Program-made: the position numbers and the translations under genes
Shown: positions 9,895 through 17,935 of the stretch, piece after piece
Layout of the letters: the number at the start of each line of letters is the position of its first letter
How positions within the stretch are numbered: the stretch's first letter is position 1
Assembly (NCBI RefSeq): GCF_001280435.1
Contig: NZ_LBIP01000018.1
Location: 1-64,000 of the forward strand
Origin: Mangrovimonas xylaniphaga
GTDB taxonomy: Bacteria; Bacteroidota; Bacteroidia; Flavobacteriales; Flavobacteriaceae
DNA: 64,000 nucleotides
Reading direction: 5' to 3'
Notes under the pieces: generated by a model
What the model was told of the DNA's origin: nothing
What the model saw: only the letters and a program-made list of their open reading frames with translations
The model's database searches: none

Positions 9895-12800
9895 ATGCAA
9901 ATTAAGGCTCCAAATAAAAAAGATAAACGTAACCTCAGAATTTTGATTGTTCTAGGTTGCATTAGTATACTTAATTTTTTGTATTGGTTTTTCAAACCAG
10001 ATTTGGTTGAAAGCAGATTATTATTTGTTTTGCTTACCTGTGTCATACTATTTGATGTTTTTAGGATCATTTACATCTGGTACCATTATTGGGATTTGTC
10101 TATCCCAGATAAACCAAAATTGACAAAAACGTTTAGTATCGATGTTTTTACCACCTATTGCCCAGGAGAGCCCATTGAAATGGTTGAGAAAACATTATTG
10201 GCCATTTCTGATATGGAGGCACCCCACAAAACCTATCTATGTGACGAGGAAGGCAATGCACGGTTAAAAGAGTTTTGCGAAATCCATGGCATCATTCATG
10301 TAACAAGGGACAATAGAATAGATGCAAAAGCGGGAAATATCAATAATGCCTTAAAACAGGCTACTGGAGATATTTGCATCATTTTGGACCCAGACCATGT
10401 TCCTGAGCCCAATTTCATTTTAGAGGTAATCCCTTATTTTGAAAATGATGAGATTGGCTTTGTGCAAACTGTTCAAGGTTATTACAACCAAGATGAGTCC
10501 TTAGTAGCAAAGGGAGCCGCAGAACAAACCTATCTTTTTTATGGTCCGTTGATGATGACCATGAACTCTTACGGAACCGTGAATGCCATTGGAGCCAATT
10601 GTGCGTTTCGGCGAAAGGCTTTGGATTCTATAGGAGGACATGCCTCTGGACTTTCTGAAGATATGCATACCAGTATGCAGCTTTATGCCAAAGGATGGAA
10701 GTCGGTTTACTTGCCTAAAATGTTAACCAAAGGATTAGTGCCAAGTAGTCTAGGAGCTTATTATAAGCAACAGTTAAAATGGGCAAGAGGTACCTTCGAA
10801 TTGTTGGTGAGTACATACCCTAGGTTATTTTCAAAATTTACTTGGCGTCAAAAGCTACACTTTGGCATTTTGCCGCTTCATTATTTAACAGGGTTTATTT
10901 ATCTGTTTTGTATGCTCATCCCGATTTTGTCACTGTTTCTCAGTACATCACCTTGGAAAGGAAACATTTATAATTTTGGATTCATTACGGTTCCCGTTTT
11001 AGCCTGTTTGATTGGCATTAGAATGTATGTGCAGAAATGGCTTGTCAAACCTGAAGAAAGAGGTGTACACTTTACAGCAGGTTTGTTGATGCATTCTGCC
11101 TGGTGGATCTATATTTTGGGAACAATTTATACCCTTATCAGAAAAAAGGTTCCTTACATCGCAACTCCTAAGGCAAATACTGAAAACACAAAATTTACTC
11201 TTGTTTTACCAAATCTCATTTTGGGTGCAATGTCAATTATTGCGATTGTGTATGGACTCAAAAGAGATTTTACGCCTTTCTCAATTTTTATGTCCTTTTA
11301 TGCTCTTTACAATGCATTCGACATGTTTTATACCTTAGCCTTTGCCTATGGAGGGGAGGCAAAGAGTAAAGCTCAAAAGGAGGAAAGTTTTATTTCTAAA
11401 TTTAATTCTTACTCTTTCAATATTTGGCAGAAAGTGGCCGTTCCAACAGTGTGTTTTTTTGTTTTAGCCAGTGGATTTTTGCTCTTTCAAAGTGAACGTA
11501 TAAAAATAAGAGGTTTTGCTACGGAAATAAAGGCTGATAAAAAGCCGTATAAAATGCTGGGAGCTTTTGTACCAACCATTGATGACGGTATGACTTCATT
11601 GAAGGAAGCTGATAAGTTTTCAAGAGAATTAGGAACTTCTCTGGATATTACCTCTTTGTATCTAGCTTGGAACAAAGAAGAAAATGATATTCCCCTTTCA
11701 TATTTAGATTCCATTTACGCCAATAATGCCATCCCAATAATTACCTGGGAACCTTGGATTCATACGTTTGAAAGTGATTCAATTCAGGAGAAAAATGTAT
11801 TTCAATTAATTAATAAAGGAGTGTTCGATTCCTATATTTCTGAATTCGCAGTAAAATTACGAGAGCTTAAAAATCCAGTCTTTTTAAGGTTCGCCCATGA
11901 GTTTGACAATCCTTTTTATCCCTGGTATAGTAATGAGGAGAATGCGAGCAAGGAGTTTAAGGAAGCTTGGAGACATGTGTACGTAAAGTTTATGGAGGCG
12001 TATGCCGATAATGTAATTTGGGTGTGGAATCCTTGGAAGGCAGAAAATATCCAAGACTTTTACCCTGGTGACCATTATGTGGATTGGGTAGGTGCAAATA
12101 TTCTAAATTATGATACAGATTCCATTCCTCAAGAAATGAAAACGTTCAAATTAATGTATGATCCTTTCCATAATATATTAGAAGACGTCTCAGATAAACC
12201 CGTAATGATTTCGGAATTTGGTTCCTTGGGAAATGAACAAAACAAGCGAAAATGGATCAATGGGGCGTTTAGGGTTTTATATGGCGAGTTTCCAGAAGTG
12301 CAGGCTATTGTATTTTTTAATTCAAATCTAGATAATAATCATCCTAAAGGTTATGAAGCCAATGAAACTTTTGATTGGAGTATTCAAGGAGATAGGGTTG
12401 CCTATCAACATTTTAAGCCATGGGGTACTGTTAAAAAGAATGTGGAGGTTGAGCATAAAAATGAAAGCGCTTTAAAGGCTTCACATAAAACAAATGACAA
12501 CCTAGATTTTTTGTTACACAAATTTCAAGGAGTGAACATAAAAAAAGGGCAAAATTGGAAAACGGATTATCATGTTTTAACGCGGGAAAGGTTGGAAAAG
12601 GATTTTTTAGAAATGAAGGACTTAGGTATTAATACCATCAAGTTCATGGAGAACGATACGTATGATTACAATTTGCTAAGTATTTCCAATGAATATGGAC
12701 TGAAGGTAGTTTATAGTTTTTTTGTTCCTGAAGCAATAGATTTCCATAAAGATTCACTCGCGCCGATTACTTTGAAAAATCATATTATTGAGAAAATTCA

Positions 12801-13635
12801 AGAGCGAAAGAATGAAAACCATATTGTTTCTTGGGCCATTGAAAATGATATTCTGAAGCACCAAAAAAGAGTTTATGGTGTGGAGGAACAGTTTTTTCAG
12901 GGGAAGGCTTATTTAAAATGGTTGGATGATTTGATTTTGGAGATAAATACTTTAGATCCAAACAGACCAGTTTCCTTGACTACTACTGTTAATCGCGACG
13001 GACTCGTAAGTCTTCAAAAAATACAGGAGAACCTTAGAGGTGACTTCGTAATTGGTTTACATGTTGTAAATAAAGACTATTATGCCCCGATGGCAAATTA
13101 TTTGAATAGTAATTCTCTAGATTTTTTGATATCTGATATTGAGGTTAAAAACTTTATAAAACTAAAGCCTAAGGAAACGACATTTTGTTTGTCTGAATGG
13201 CAAGACCGTTTTGAAGTGAACAGACTTACATTTGATGGTTTGGTGGATAGGGAAGGACGTTTTAAAAAGGAATACTTCGATTATCTTAATTACACAAGCT
13301 TAAATACAAATTCTCAAAACATGCCAACAGTAAAAGTTTTGAAGCCCTATAAACATTTAACTCCAGGCTATGCTTTCACCTATAGTGCTATGGAGTATGA
13401 TGATAGCATAGGATGGCATATCCCCAAAGAGGATGAAAATATATCAGGTTACGAATGGTCTTTGGTGAAAACAAACTCAAAAGGCGATTTTTTAACCATT
13501 AACAGAGTAGGGAACTCTCAGAAAGTAGATATACACATGCCTAAAGATTATAATGATTACAGGCTTTTGCTTACTGTAAAGCGTGGTGAGATTATGTATA
13601 ACTATTTGACAAGGTTGGATTATAAAAATGAATAA
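9895..13635 (+). CDS. fusion: cellulose-synthase-like GT2, GH26-like domain, degenerate glycosidase domain
   Basis: A 1246-residue inner-membrane protein. Two N-terminal helices (about 15-60) precede a processive GT2 domain: DAKAGN, DPD (Asp165, Asp167), SED (Glu255, Asp256) and QQLKW (292-296), which corresponds to QxxRW with Lys for Arg. Several helices follow (about 320-520), the last placing the rest in the periplasm. About 540-860 is GH26-like with both glutamates (RFAHEF, Glu669; MISEFG, Glu774). About 870-1246 resembles the neighbouring glycosidase but has IEND (Asp985) where an NE acid/base is expected, while SEW (Glu1101) remains. I see no PilZ domain. A secreted beta-glycan is the likely product; GH26 hints at mannan or mixed-linkage glucan. 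Confidence 0.9.
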   Translation: MQIKAPNKKDKRNLRILIVLGCISILNFLYWFFKPDLVESRLLFVLLTCVILFDVFRIIYIWYHYWDLSIPDKPKLTKTFSIDVFTTYCPGEPIEMVEKTLLAISDMEAPHKTYLCDEEGNARLKEFCEIHGIIHVTRDNRIDAKAGNINNALKQATGDICIILDPDHVPEPNFILEVIPYFENDEIGFVQTVQGYYNQDESLVAKGAAEQTYLFYGPLMMTMNSYGTVNAIGANCAFRRKALDSIGGHASGLSEDMHTSMQLYAKGWKSVYLPKMLTKGLVPSSLGAYYKQQLKWARGTFELLVSTYPRLFSKFTWRQKLHFGILPLHYLTGFIYLFCMLIPILSLFLSTSPWKGNIYNFGFITVPVLACLIGIRMYVQKWLVKPEERGVHFTAGLLMHSAWWIYILGTIYTLIRKKVPYIATPKANTENTKFTLVLPNLILGAMSIIAIVYGLKRDFTPFSIFMSFYALYNAFDMFYTLAFAYGGEAKSKAQKEESFISKFNSYSFNIWQKVAVPTVCFFVLASGFLLFQSERIKIRGFATEIKADKKPYKMLGAFVPTIDDGMTSLKEADKFSRELGTSLDITSLYLAWNKEENDIPLSYLDSIYANNAIPIITWEPWIHTFESDSIQEKNVFQLINKGVFDSYISEFAVKLRELKNPVFLRFAHEFDNPFYPWYSNEENASKEFKEAWRHVYVKFMEAYADNVIWVWNPWKAENIQDFYPGDHYVDWVGANILNYDTDSIPQEMKTFKLMYDPFHNILEDVSDKPVMISEFGSLGNEQNKRKWINGAFRVLYGEFPEVQAIVFFNSNLDNNHPKGYEANETFDWSIQGDRVAYQHFKPWGTVKKNVEVEHKNESALKASHKTNDNLDFLLHKFQGVNIKKGQNWKTDYHVLTRERLEKDFLEMKDLGINTIKFMENDTYDYNLLSISNEYGLKVVYSFFVPEAIDFHKDSLAPITLKNHIIEKIQERKNENHIVSWAIENDILKHQKRVYGVEEQFFQGKAYLKWLDDLILEINTLDPNRPVSLTTTVNRDGLVSLQKIQENLRGDFVIGLHVVNKDYYAPMANYLNSNSLDFLISDIEVKNFIKLKPKETTFCLSEWQDRFEVNRLTFDGLVDREGRFKKEYFDYLNYTSLNTNSQNMPTVKVLKPYKHLTPGYAFTYSAMEYDDSIGWHIPKEDENISGYEWSLVKTNSKGDFLTINRVGNSQKVDIHMPKDYNDYRLLLTVKRGEIMYNYLTRLDYKNE

Positions 13636-13641
13636 AAAACA

Positions 13642-13682
13642 AAAGCCATATCATTGTAGATTAACTACCTTGACATGGCTTT
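13642..13682 (-). terminator. hairpin with minus-strand T tract
   Basis: A 12-bp stem with one mismatch (13642-13653 with 13671-13682). The T-rich run lies on the minus strand (TTTTGTTTTTTATT), so it would stop transcription arriving from the right, where the short frame at 13708-13872 lies. It may also close the polysaccharide operon, whose stop codon is 6 bases upstream. Confidence 0.6.
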
Positions 13683-13707
13683 CTGAAACAGTTACTTCGT
13701 GACCTAA

Positions 13708-13872
13708 TTAACATACTGTCAAATCAGCCGAGTAGAACTCATGCTCCATCGTCCTTTTCAATTCAAGTTTCACTGTTTCAATGAAACACTTACTAACTTT
13801 CAAAATGTATTGCCGTGTTAATAAATGTTTCAATTGTTTTTCTTGATGTATAATATATAAAGAATTATACAT
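13708..13872 (-). pseudogene. unrecognised 54-codon frame, possible gene remnant
   Basis: An ATG-to-TAA frame on the minus strand encodes a charged, helical-looking 54-residue peptide (MYNSLYIIHQEKQLKHLL at its start). Upstream in the same frame, more coding-looking sequence (MCKQSTTSKIESFQRKHKRK) is broken by TGA and TAG codons between 13876 and about 13910. A terminator-like hairpin lies 26 bases past the stop. I do not recognise the family. It may be the tail of a decayed gene or a chance frame. The rest of 13636-14183 shows no other feature. Confidence 0.3.
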
Positions 13873-14177
13873 TGCTTCCTACCTAAACAATCACTTTCGC
13901 TTATGCTTCCTTTGGAAACTTTCAATTTTACTAGTTGTTGACTGTTTGCACATTCAATACTTTTTAAAATATCATGGTTTGTAAAAACCTCGAAAAACAT
14001 TTTATAAAGAACGTTGTCTTTATACGTTTAATATAAATTCAAATTATAAACCATTTGAAACCAACATGATGTTGTTATTAGAACGTTATGCTAAATTACG
14101 ACAAAAAAGCCTGATTTAAAAGAGATTATGTGCTTAATTATCAACTTTTTATGAACTTGACTTGTAAACATTAGTTC

Positions 14178-14207
14178 ATAAAAAAAGCCTTGAAAATTCA
14201 AGGCTTT
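14178..14207 (-). terminator. rplS terminator
   Basis: The stem 14184-14192 with 14199-14207 (AAAGCCTTG/CAAGGCTTT) is followed on the minus strand by a T tract, 23 bases after the rplS stop codon. Confidence 0.88.
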
Positions 14208-14229
14208 GTATTGTAAGGAAATTATAAGA

Positions 14230-14580
14230 TTATTTTCTAACCTCTTTAATTCTAGCTTTCTTACCTGTAAGACCTCTAAAGTAGAAGATTCTTGCACGTC
14301 TAACTTTACCTCTTTTGTTAACTTCAATTTTTTGAAGTGCAGGCAAGTTAATTGGGAAAATACGCTCTACACCAACTGTTCCAGACATTTTTCTGATAGT
14401 GAAAGTTTCTGAGCTTCCAGAACCTTTACGTTGCAATACAACTCCTTTAAAGAACTGTGTTCTTACTTTTTCACCTTCTCTAATTTCGTAGTAAACAGTA
14501 ATAGTGTCACCAGCTCCAAACTCTGGGAAATCTTTTTTTGCTACAAATTCGTCTTGTACAAATTTTACTAAAGAATTCAT
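14230..14580 (-). CDS. rplS: 50S ribosomal protein L19
   Basis: Ribosomal protein at the interface of the 30S and 50S subunits. The 116-residue length and the segments FGAGDTITVYYEIREG, GVERIFPINLP and KRGKVRRARIFYFRGLTGK match L19 throughout. It lies downstream of trmD in the same direction, the usual bacterial pairing, but a 132-base gap that is not obviously a terminator separates them. Confidence 0.97.
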   Translation of the reverse strand: MNSLVKFVQDEFVAKKDFPEFGAGDTITVYYEIREGEKVRTQFFKGVVLQRKGSGSSETFTIRKMSGTVGVERIFPINLPALQKIEVNKRGKVRRARIFYFRGLTGKKARIKEVRK

Positions 14581-14712
14581 TTCTTTTTAATTTAAATGGT
14601 TATGTCCAAACCAACATTCACGGATATCGCCAGAGGTTAATCTGAAATTGGCTGCAAAAATAGTGAATAATTAATTATTTACAACGAAAAGTCAAGTTTT
14701 TTTACATGAAAG

Positions 14713-15390
14713 CTAGTCATCTAGCAAATCTGGGCGACGTTCCTTAGTACGTAAATAAGCCTGTTCCTCACGCCATTTTTCAATTTCAGGGAAATTACCA
14801 CTGAACAATATTTCGGGAACATCCATGCCTTGGTAGCTTCTTGGTCTTGTATAAATGGGAGGCGCCAACAAATTATCCTGGAAAGAATCGGTTAGGGCAG
14901 AAGTCTCATTTCCAAGCACGCCAGGAATCAACCGAATCACCGCATCGCAAAGCACGGCAGCTCCCAATTCGCCTCCAGAGAGCACATAATCCCCAATAGA
15001 AATTTCCTTGGTGATGAATTTATCACGAACCCGTTGGTCTACGCCTTTATAATGTCCACATAAAATGATAAGATTTTCCTTTAATGACAATTGGTTGGCA
15101 GTTCCTTGCTTCAGGCGCTCACCGTCTGGGGTCATATAGATAATGTCGTCGTAGTCGCGTTCCGATTGCAGTTTGGTAATGCACTTATCGATGGGTTCAA
15201 TTAGCATTACCATGCCAGCGCCACCACCAAATTGGTAATCATCTACTGTTTTGTAATTATCGGTGGTGTAATCTCTCAAATTATGAAAATGAACTTCTAC
15301 CAAATTGGCTTCAATAGCACGTTTTAGGATGGAAGCTTCAAATGGACTTTTGAGCAATTCTGGTAATACAGTGATGATATCTATACGCAT
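14713..15390 (-). CDS. trmD: tRNA (guanine-N1)-methyltransferase
   Basis: SPOUT-family enzyme that methylates G37 of tRNAs next to the anticodon, preventing frameshifts. The N-terminus [12 protein letters not shown] defines the start; an ATG seven codons further upstream is in frame but adds residues the family lacks. The trefoil-knot segments [26 protein letters not shown] and [14 protein letters not shown] are intact, as is LAPPIYTRP. Protein length is 225, typical. It is followed by rplS. Confidence 0.96.
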   Translation of the reverse strand: MRIDIITVLPELLKSPFEASILKRAIEANLVEVHFHNLRDYTTDNYKTVDDYQFGGGAGMVMLIEPIDKCITKLQSERDYDDIIYMTPDGERLKQGTANQLSLKENLIILCGHYKGVDQRVRDKFITKEISIGDYVLSGGELGAAVLCDAVIRLIPGVLGNETSALTDSFQDNLLAPPIYTRPRSYQGMDVPEILFSGNFPEIEKWREEQAYLRTKERRPDLLDD

Positions 15391-15484
15391 GATCAAAATT
15401 ATGAACTGCAAAGATGTGAAAAAGTCCGCATTTGGTCATAAGGCTTTGCACTTTTTTAGCATATACCCATTGTGTAGAAAAAGA

Positions 15485-15514
15485 AAAGCCTCAGCAAAAG
15501 AATGCAGAGGCTTT
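15485..15514 (-). terminator. terminator of the coiled-coil membrane protein gene
   Basis: An 8-bp stem AAAGCCTC/GAGGCTTT (15485-15492 with 15507-15514) is followed on the minus strand by a T-rich run. It begins 21 bases past the stop codon at 15536. Confidence 0.8.
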
Positions 15515-15535
15515 GAATATTGTAAGAGGCAGTAA

Positions 15536-16147
15536 TTAGCCGTTCTTTTGTTTGTTGATTTCGTCCTGTAATTGACGTCTTACTTTTTGCTCACGCTCTA
15601 AGGCATTACGTCTGTGTTCTTCAAATTCTTCTTCAGTTTCCGCCAATGCTTGTTTAGCCTGTTTGGTAACTGTATTACTGTTGTTGAATTTATAAATGAA
15701 GAACAACAAGAAGGCCAAAAGGCCTCCAATAATGCTCCATAAAAGCGTACTGTAATTTCCTTTGCTCATTTGGATGCCAAACAGTGACATACTGTCTTTT
15801 TCAAGATTGGTAGCATCCAAAGTTTCTTGAGTATTGTTTAGATTGCTTTTTAAGCTAGCTATTTCCACTGCTTGCGAGTCTACTACAACTTGAGTGTCTG
15901 CCAATTCTTTATGCACAGCTTTCAAAGAATCCAAGGTGTGTGACTTTAATGTGTACAACCACGCTCTTTTAATAACCTTGTAATCTTGATAATTGTTTGA
16001 TTTTTGAATAACATATTCAAATTGGTTGTCAATAGAACCAGAGTTTAATGAAAGTTGGTCGTCTTCGTCGTTAGATTCTTGGGCTTGGGTTGTGGAAAAA
16101 CTTAAAAGGAAAATTGAGGAAAATAATACAGTTTTTAAAATATTCAT
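15536..16147 (-). CDS. secreted or periplasmic coiled-coil protein with one membrane helix
   Basis: 203 residues with four regions: a signal peptide (1-22, ending TQAQE), a periplasmic part with a predicted coiled coil (about 75-120, LDSLKAVHKELADTQVVV and following heptads), one membrane helix (about 134-152, LLWSIIGGLLAFLLFFIY) and a charged cytoplasmic coiled coil (about 162-200). It lies just upstream of trmD. Homologues next to trmD in flavobacteria are, as I recall, sometimes wrongly labelled as tRNA methyltransferases; this protein has no SPOUT fold. The topology suggests a structural or scaffolding role, but function is unknown. Confidence 0.78.
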   Translation of the reverse strand: MNILKTVLFSSIFLLSFSTTQAQESNDEDDQLSLNSGSIDNQFEYVIQKSNNYQDYKVIKRAWLYTLKSHTLDSLKAVHKELADTQVVVDSQAVEIASLKSNLNNTQETLDATNLEKDSMSLFGIQMSKGNYSTLLWSIIGGLLAFLLFFIYKFNNSNTVTKQAKQALAETEEEFEEHRRNALEREQKVRRQLQDEINKQKNG

Positions 16148-16277
16148 TTCAGCTAGATTAAATTACTTATAGTTAATCGGGGGGCAATATAATAATTTCT
16201 ATTGATGTAAAGGCCTATTTTATGCCAATAGCCCCAGTTTTGGTGGAGCTATTGGTATATACGAAGGAAATAAGGTT

Positions 16278-17030
16278 TTAGATGTTTAATGTACTTAATT
16301 CTGTGATGTCCTGAATGTCATTAGGATTTAAACTGAACTGATACAAGCCATTTTCTCCTATTAAAATTAAAAGGTCTTGGTGAATAATCACATCAAAACC
16401 ATTTCGGTTGATGGAATTCACCAAGGTTGAACTCGCAGGATCCGACATATCAAAAATCTTGACTTCATCATCGCAAACAAATAAATAATCGCCGTAAAGC
16501 CCCAAACCGATTGGTTGGGTTAAATTTCTAGAAGAAATTAGAATAGGATTCACAATATCGGTTACGTCATATGTTTCCAATACATTAATTGTATTGCCAC
16601 AACCAATGTCGGCATGAAGTGTTACAAAAGCGTAGGTGTCATTGGCCACAACGGGATCGCATGACGTAAAATGTTGCACATCGGAAAGGTATTGTGGAAG
16701 TTCAGGATTTTGCACACTATAAATGTACATCCCATTTCTTGAACCTATATATAAATATTCCTTGTAGGCAAATAAGGTTTCAATGTTGAACCCTATTGGC
16801 ACCGAATTGACTTCAACTGGATTGGAGAGATCGGCAATATTAAAGACATGTAAACCGTAAAGGTCTACCGAGTAAAGGTAATCGCCCTTTACAATAAATC
16901 TGGCCAGGGAACCACCTTGTCCTGATTCTGCATATCCAGAATCCTGAGAGGAAACAATGCTGTCGCTATTACAAGCAGTTAGTAATAGGCAAGCAACCAA
17001 AAGTGAGATATATGTTTTCATGTTATTCAT
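16278..17030 (-). CDS. LVIVD-repeat lipoprotein
   Basis: 250 residues. A lipoprotein signal (LLLTAC, Cys about 20) directs it to the envelope. The rest is built of beta-propeller-like LVIVD units: VKGDYLYSVDLYGLHVFNI, AYKEYLYIGSRNGMYIYSV and LYGDYLFVCDDEVKIFDM. Such units form blade strands; no enzyme activity is assigned. It overlaps the preceding lipoprotein gene by 8 bases and is therefore co-translated with it. A second ATG three codons downstream (17021) could also be used. Confidence 0.82.
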   Translation of the reverse strand: MNNMKTYISLLVACLLLTACNSDSIVSSQDSGYAESGQGGSLARFIVKGDYLYSVDLYGLHVFNIADLSNPVEVNSVPIGFNIETLFAYKEYLYIGSRNGMYIYSVQNPELPQYLSDVQHFTSCDPVVANDTYAFVTLHADIGCGNTINVLETYDVTDIVNPILISSRNLTQPIGLGLYGDYLFVCDDEVKIFDMSDPASSTLVNSINRNGFDVIIHQDLLILIGENGLYQFSLNPNDIQDITELSTLNI

Positions 17031-17538
17031 CGTTTAAAACCCAGTTTATAATAATTTCATTTTCTTCTAAATTGTAATATTCAAAACCATCAGGAGAGAA
17101 CAATTGCGGAAACGTGTTGGAAATACGTTTTGTAATTGTTACTGTTGAAGTTTCTATATTGGGTTGTATGGCAATAAGGTCCGTTGCATTGTTCACATAC
17201 AAAATGTCGCCTTTTATGGCGAGGTCTGAAGAGCCTAAAACTTTAATAAACCCTAGGTTAATTGGGTTTTCAGGGTTAGAATTGTCAAATACATGAAAGC
17301 CTTCGTTCTTTTCGTTAATAAATAGGAAGTTGTCCTTGAGATAAATTTTGCCGGAATTGACAATGCTTTTGGGAGACTCAAAGATAGTCGAGGCTTCAAA
17401 TTCACTTCGCTCCATAATCACGGGAGTGTATTGTGAGGAGGGCAAAGGTTCTATAAAAACTTCATCATCATATCCCGCCAGACATGCTAGTAGGGACAGG
17501 GCCAATAAGGATGCTAATAGTACATTTTTTGATTTCAT
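17023..17538 (-). CDS. short LVIVD-type lipoprotein
   Basis: 171 residues with a lipobox (LSLLAC, Cys 19). The body contains LVIVD-like strands (LKDNFLFINEKNEGFHVFDN and AIKGDILYVNNATDLIAI). It has fewer repeats than its downstream partner and ends with a distinct acidic tail. The two genes overlap by 8 bases and each has its own lipoprotein signal, so they are a tandem pair and not one frameshifted gene. They probably work together at the inner face of the outer membrane; the function is unknown. Confidence 0.78.
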   Translation of the reverse strand: MKSKNVLLASLLALSLLACLAGYDDEVFIEPLPSSQYTPVIMERSEFEASTIFESPKSIVNSGKIYLKDNFLFINEKNEGFHVFDNSNPENPINLGFIKVLGSSDLAIKGDILYVNNATDLIAIQPNIETSTVTITKRISNTFPQLFSPDGFEYYNLEENEIIINWVLNDE

Positions 17539-17666
17539 ATTTTTAATGGATTGGTTGTTTTGTAAATAGATGCATTTTAAGTTAAAAGGTTGCTTTATCT
17601 TTACAGAAAAATATTAACTATTGTAAAATTTTCTCGTTTTTGCTTACATTTCCAAAAAAATCATTG

Positions 17667-17846
17667 ATGACAAAGTATAACATAACATTATCATACTTAT
17701 TAAGCGCTGTTGCACTTTTTTTGATTCTATATTTCTATCTGAATATAGAACTACTGACTTCAATTTACACTGCAGTGTTTGTATTTGTGATACCTAGATT
17801 ATTTCGTGTATTGGTCGACAAAAGAGAGACGAAGAAATCAATTTAA
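17667..17846 (+). CDS. small two-helix membrane protein
   Basis: 59 residues from ATG at 17667 (MTKYNITLSYLL): two hydrophobic helices (about 6-23 and 26-44) and a basic tail. A TTG nine codons upstream is in frame but adds nothing convincing. It lies alone between the divergent lipoprotein pair and the convergent gapdh gene and is followed by a strong terminator, which supports its being a real transcript. No family recognised. Confidence 0.5.
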   Translation: MTKYNITLSYLLSAVALFLILYFYLNIELLTSIYTAVFVFVIPRLFRVLVDKRETKKSI

Positions 17847-17883
17847 TTTTCCTCTTTAAGCAAAAAGAGTAAATTCAAAATAA

Positions 17884-17914
17884 AAAGAGCGGATTCAATT
17901 TGAATCCGCTCTTT
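17884..17914. terminator. bidirectional terminator
   Basis: Perfect 14-bp stem (17884-17897 with 17901-17914) with a 3-nt loop, A-rich on one side and T-rich on the other. It lies between the small membrane protein gene and convergent GAPDH. Confidence 0.9.
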
Positions 17915-17935
17915 CAGTTTTTAGTTGAAAATCTA

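Noticed and set aside
13708-13872. Similarity of the short frame to an insertion-sequence transposase tail
   Set aside because: A few residues (FIETVKLEL) recall IS3-type ends, but no inverted repeats, DDE residues or target duplication are seen.
16278-17538. The two LVIVD lipoprotein genes as one frameshifted gene
   Set aside because: Each has its own complete lipoprotein signal peptide, so they are two genes.
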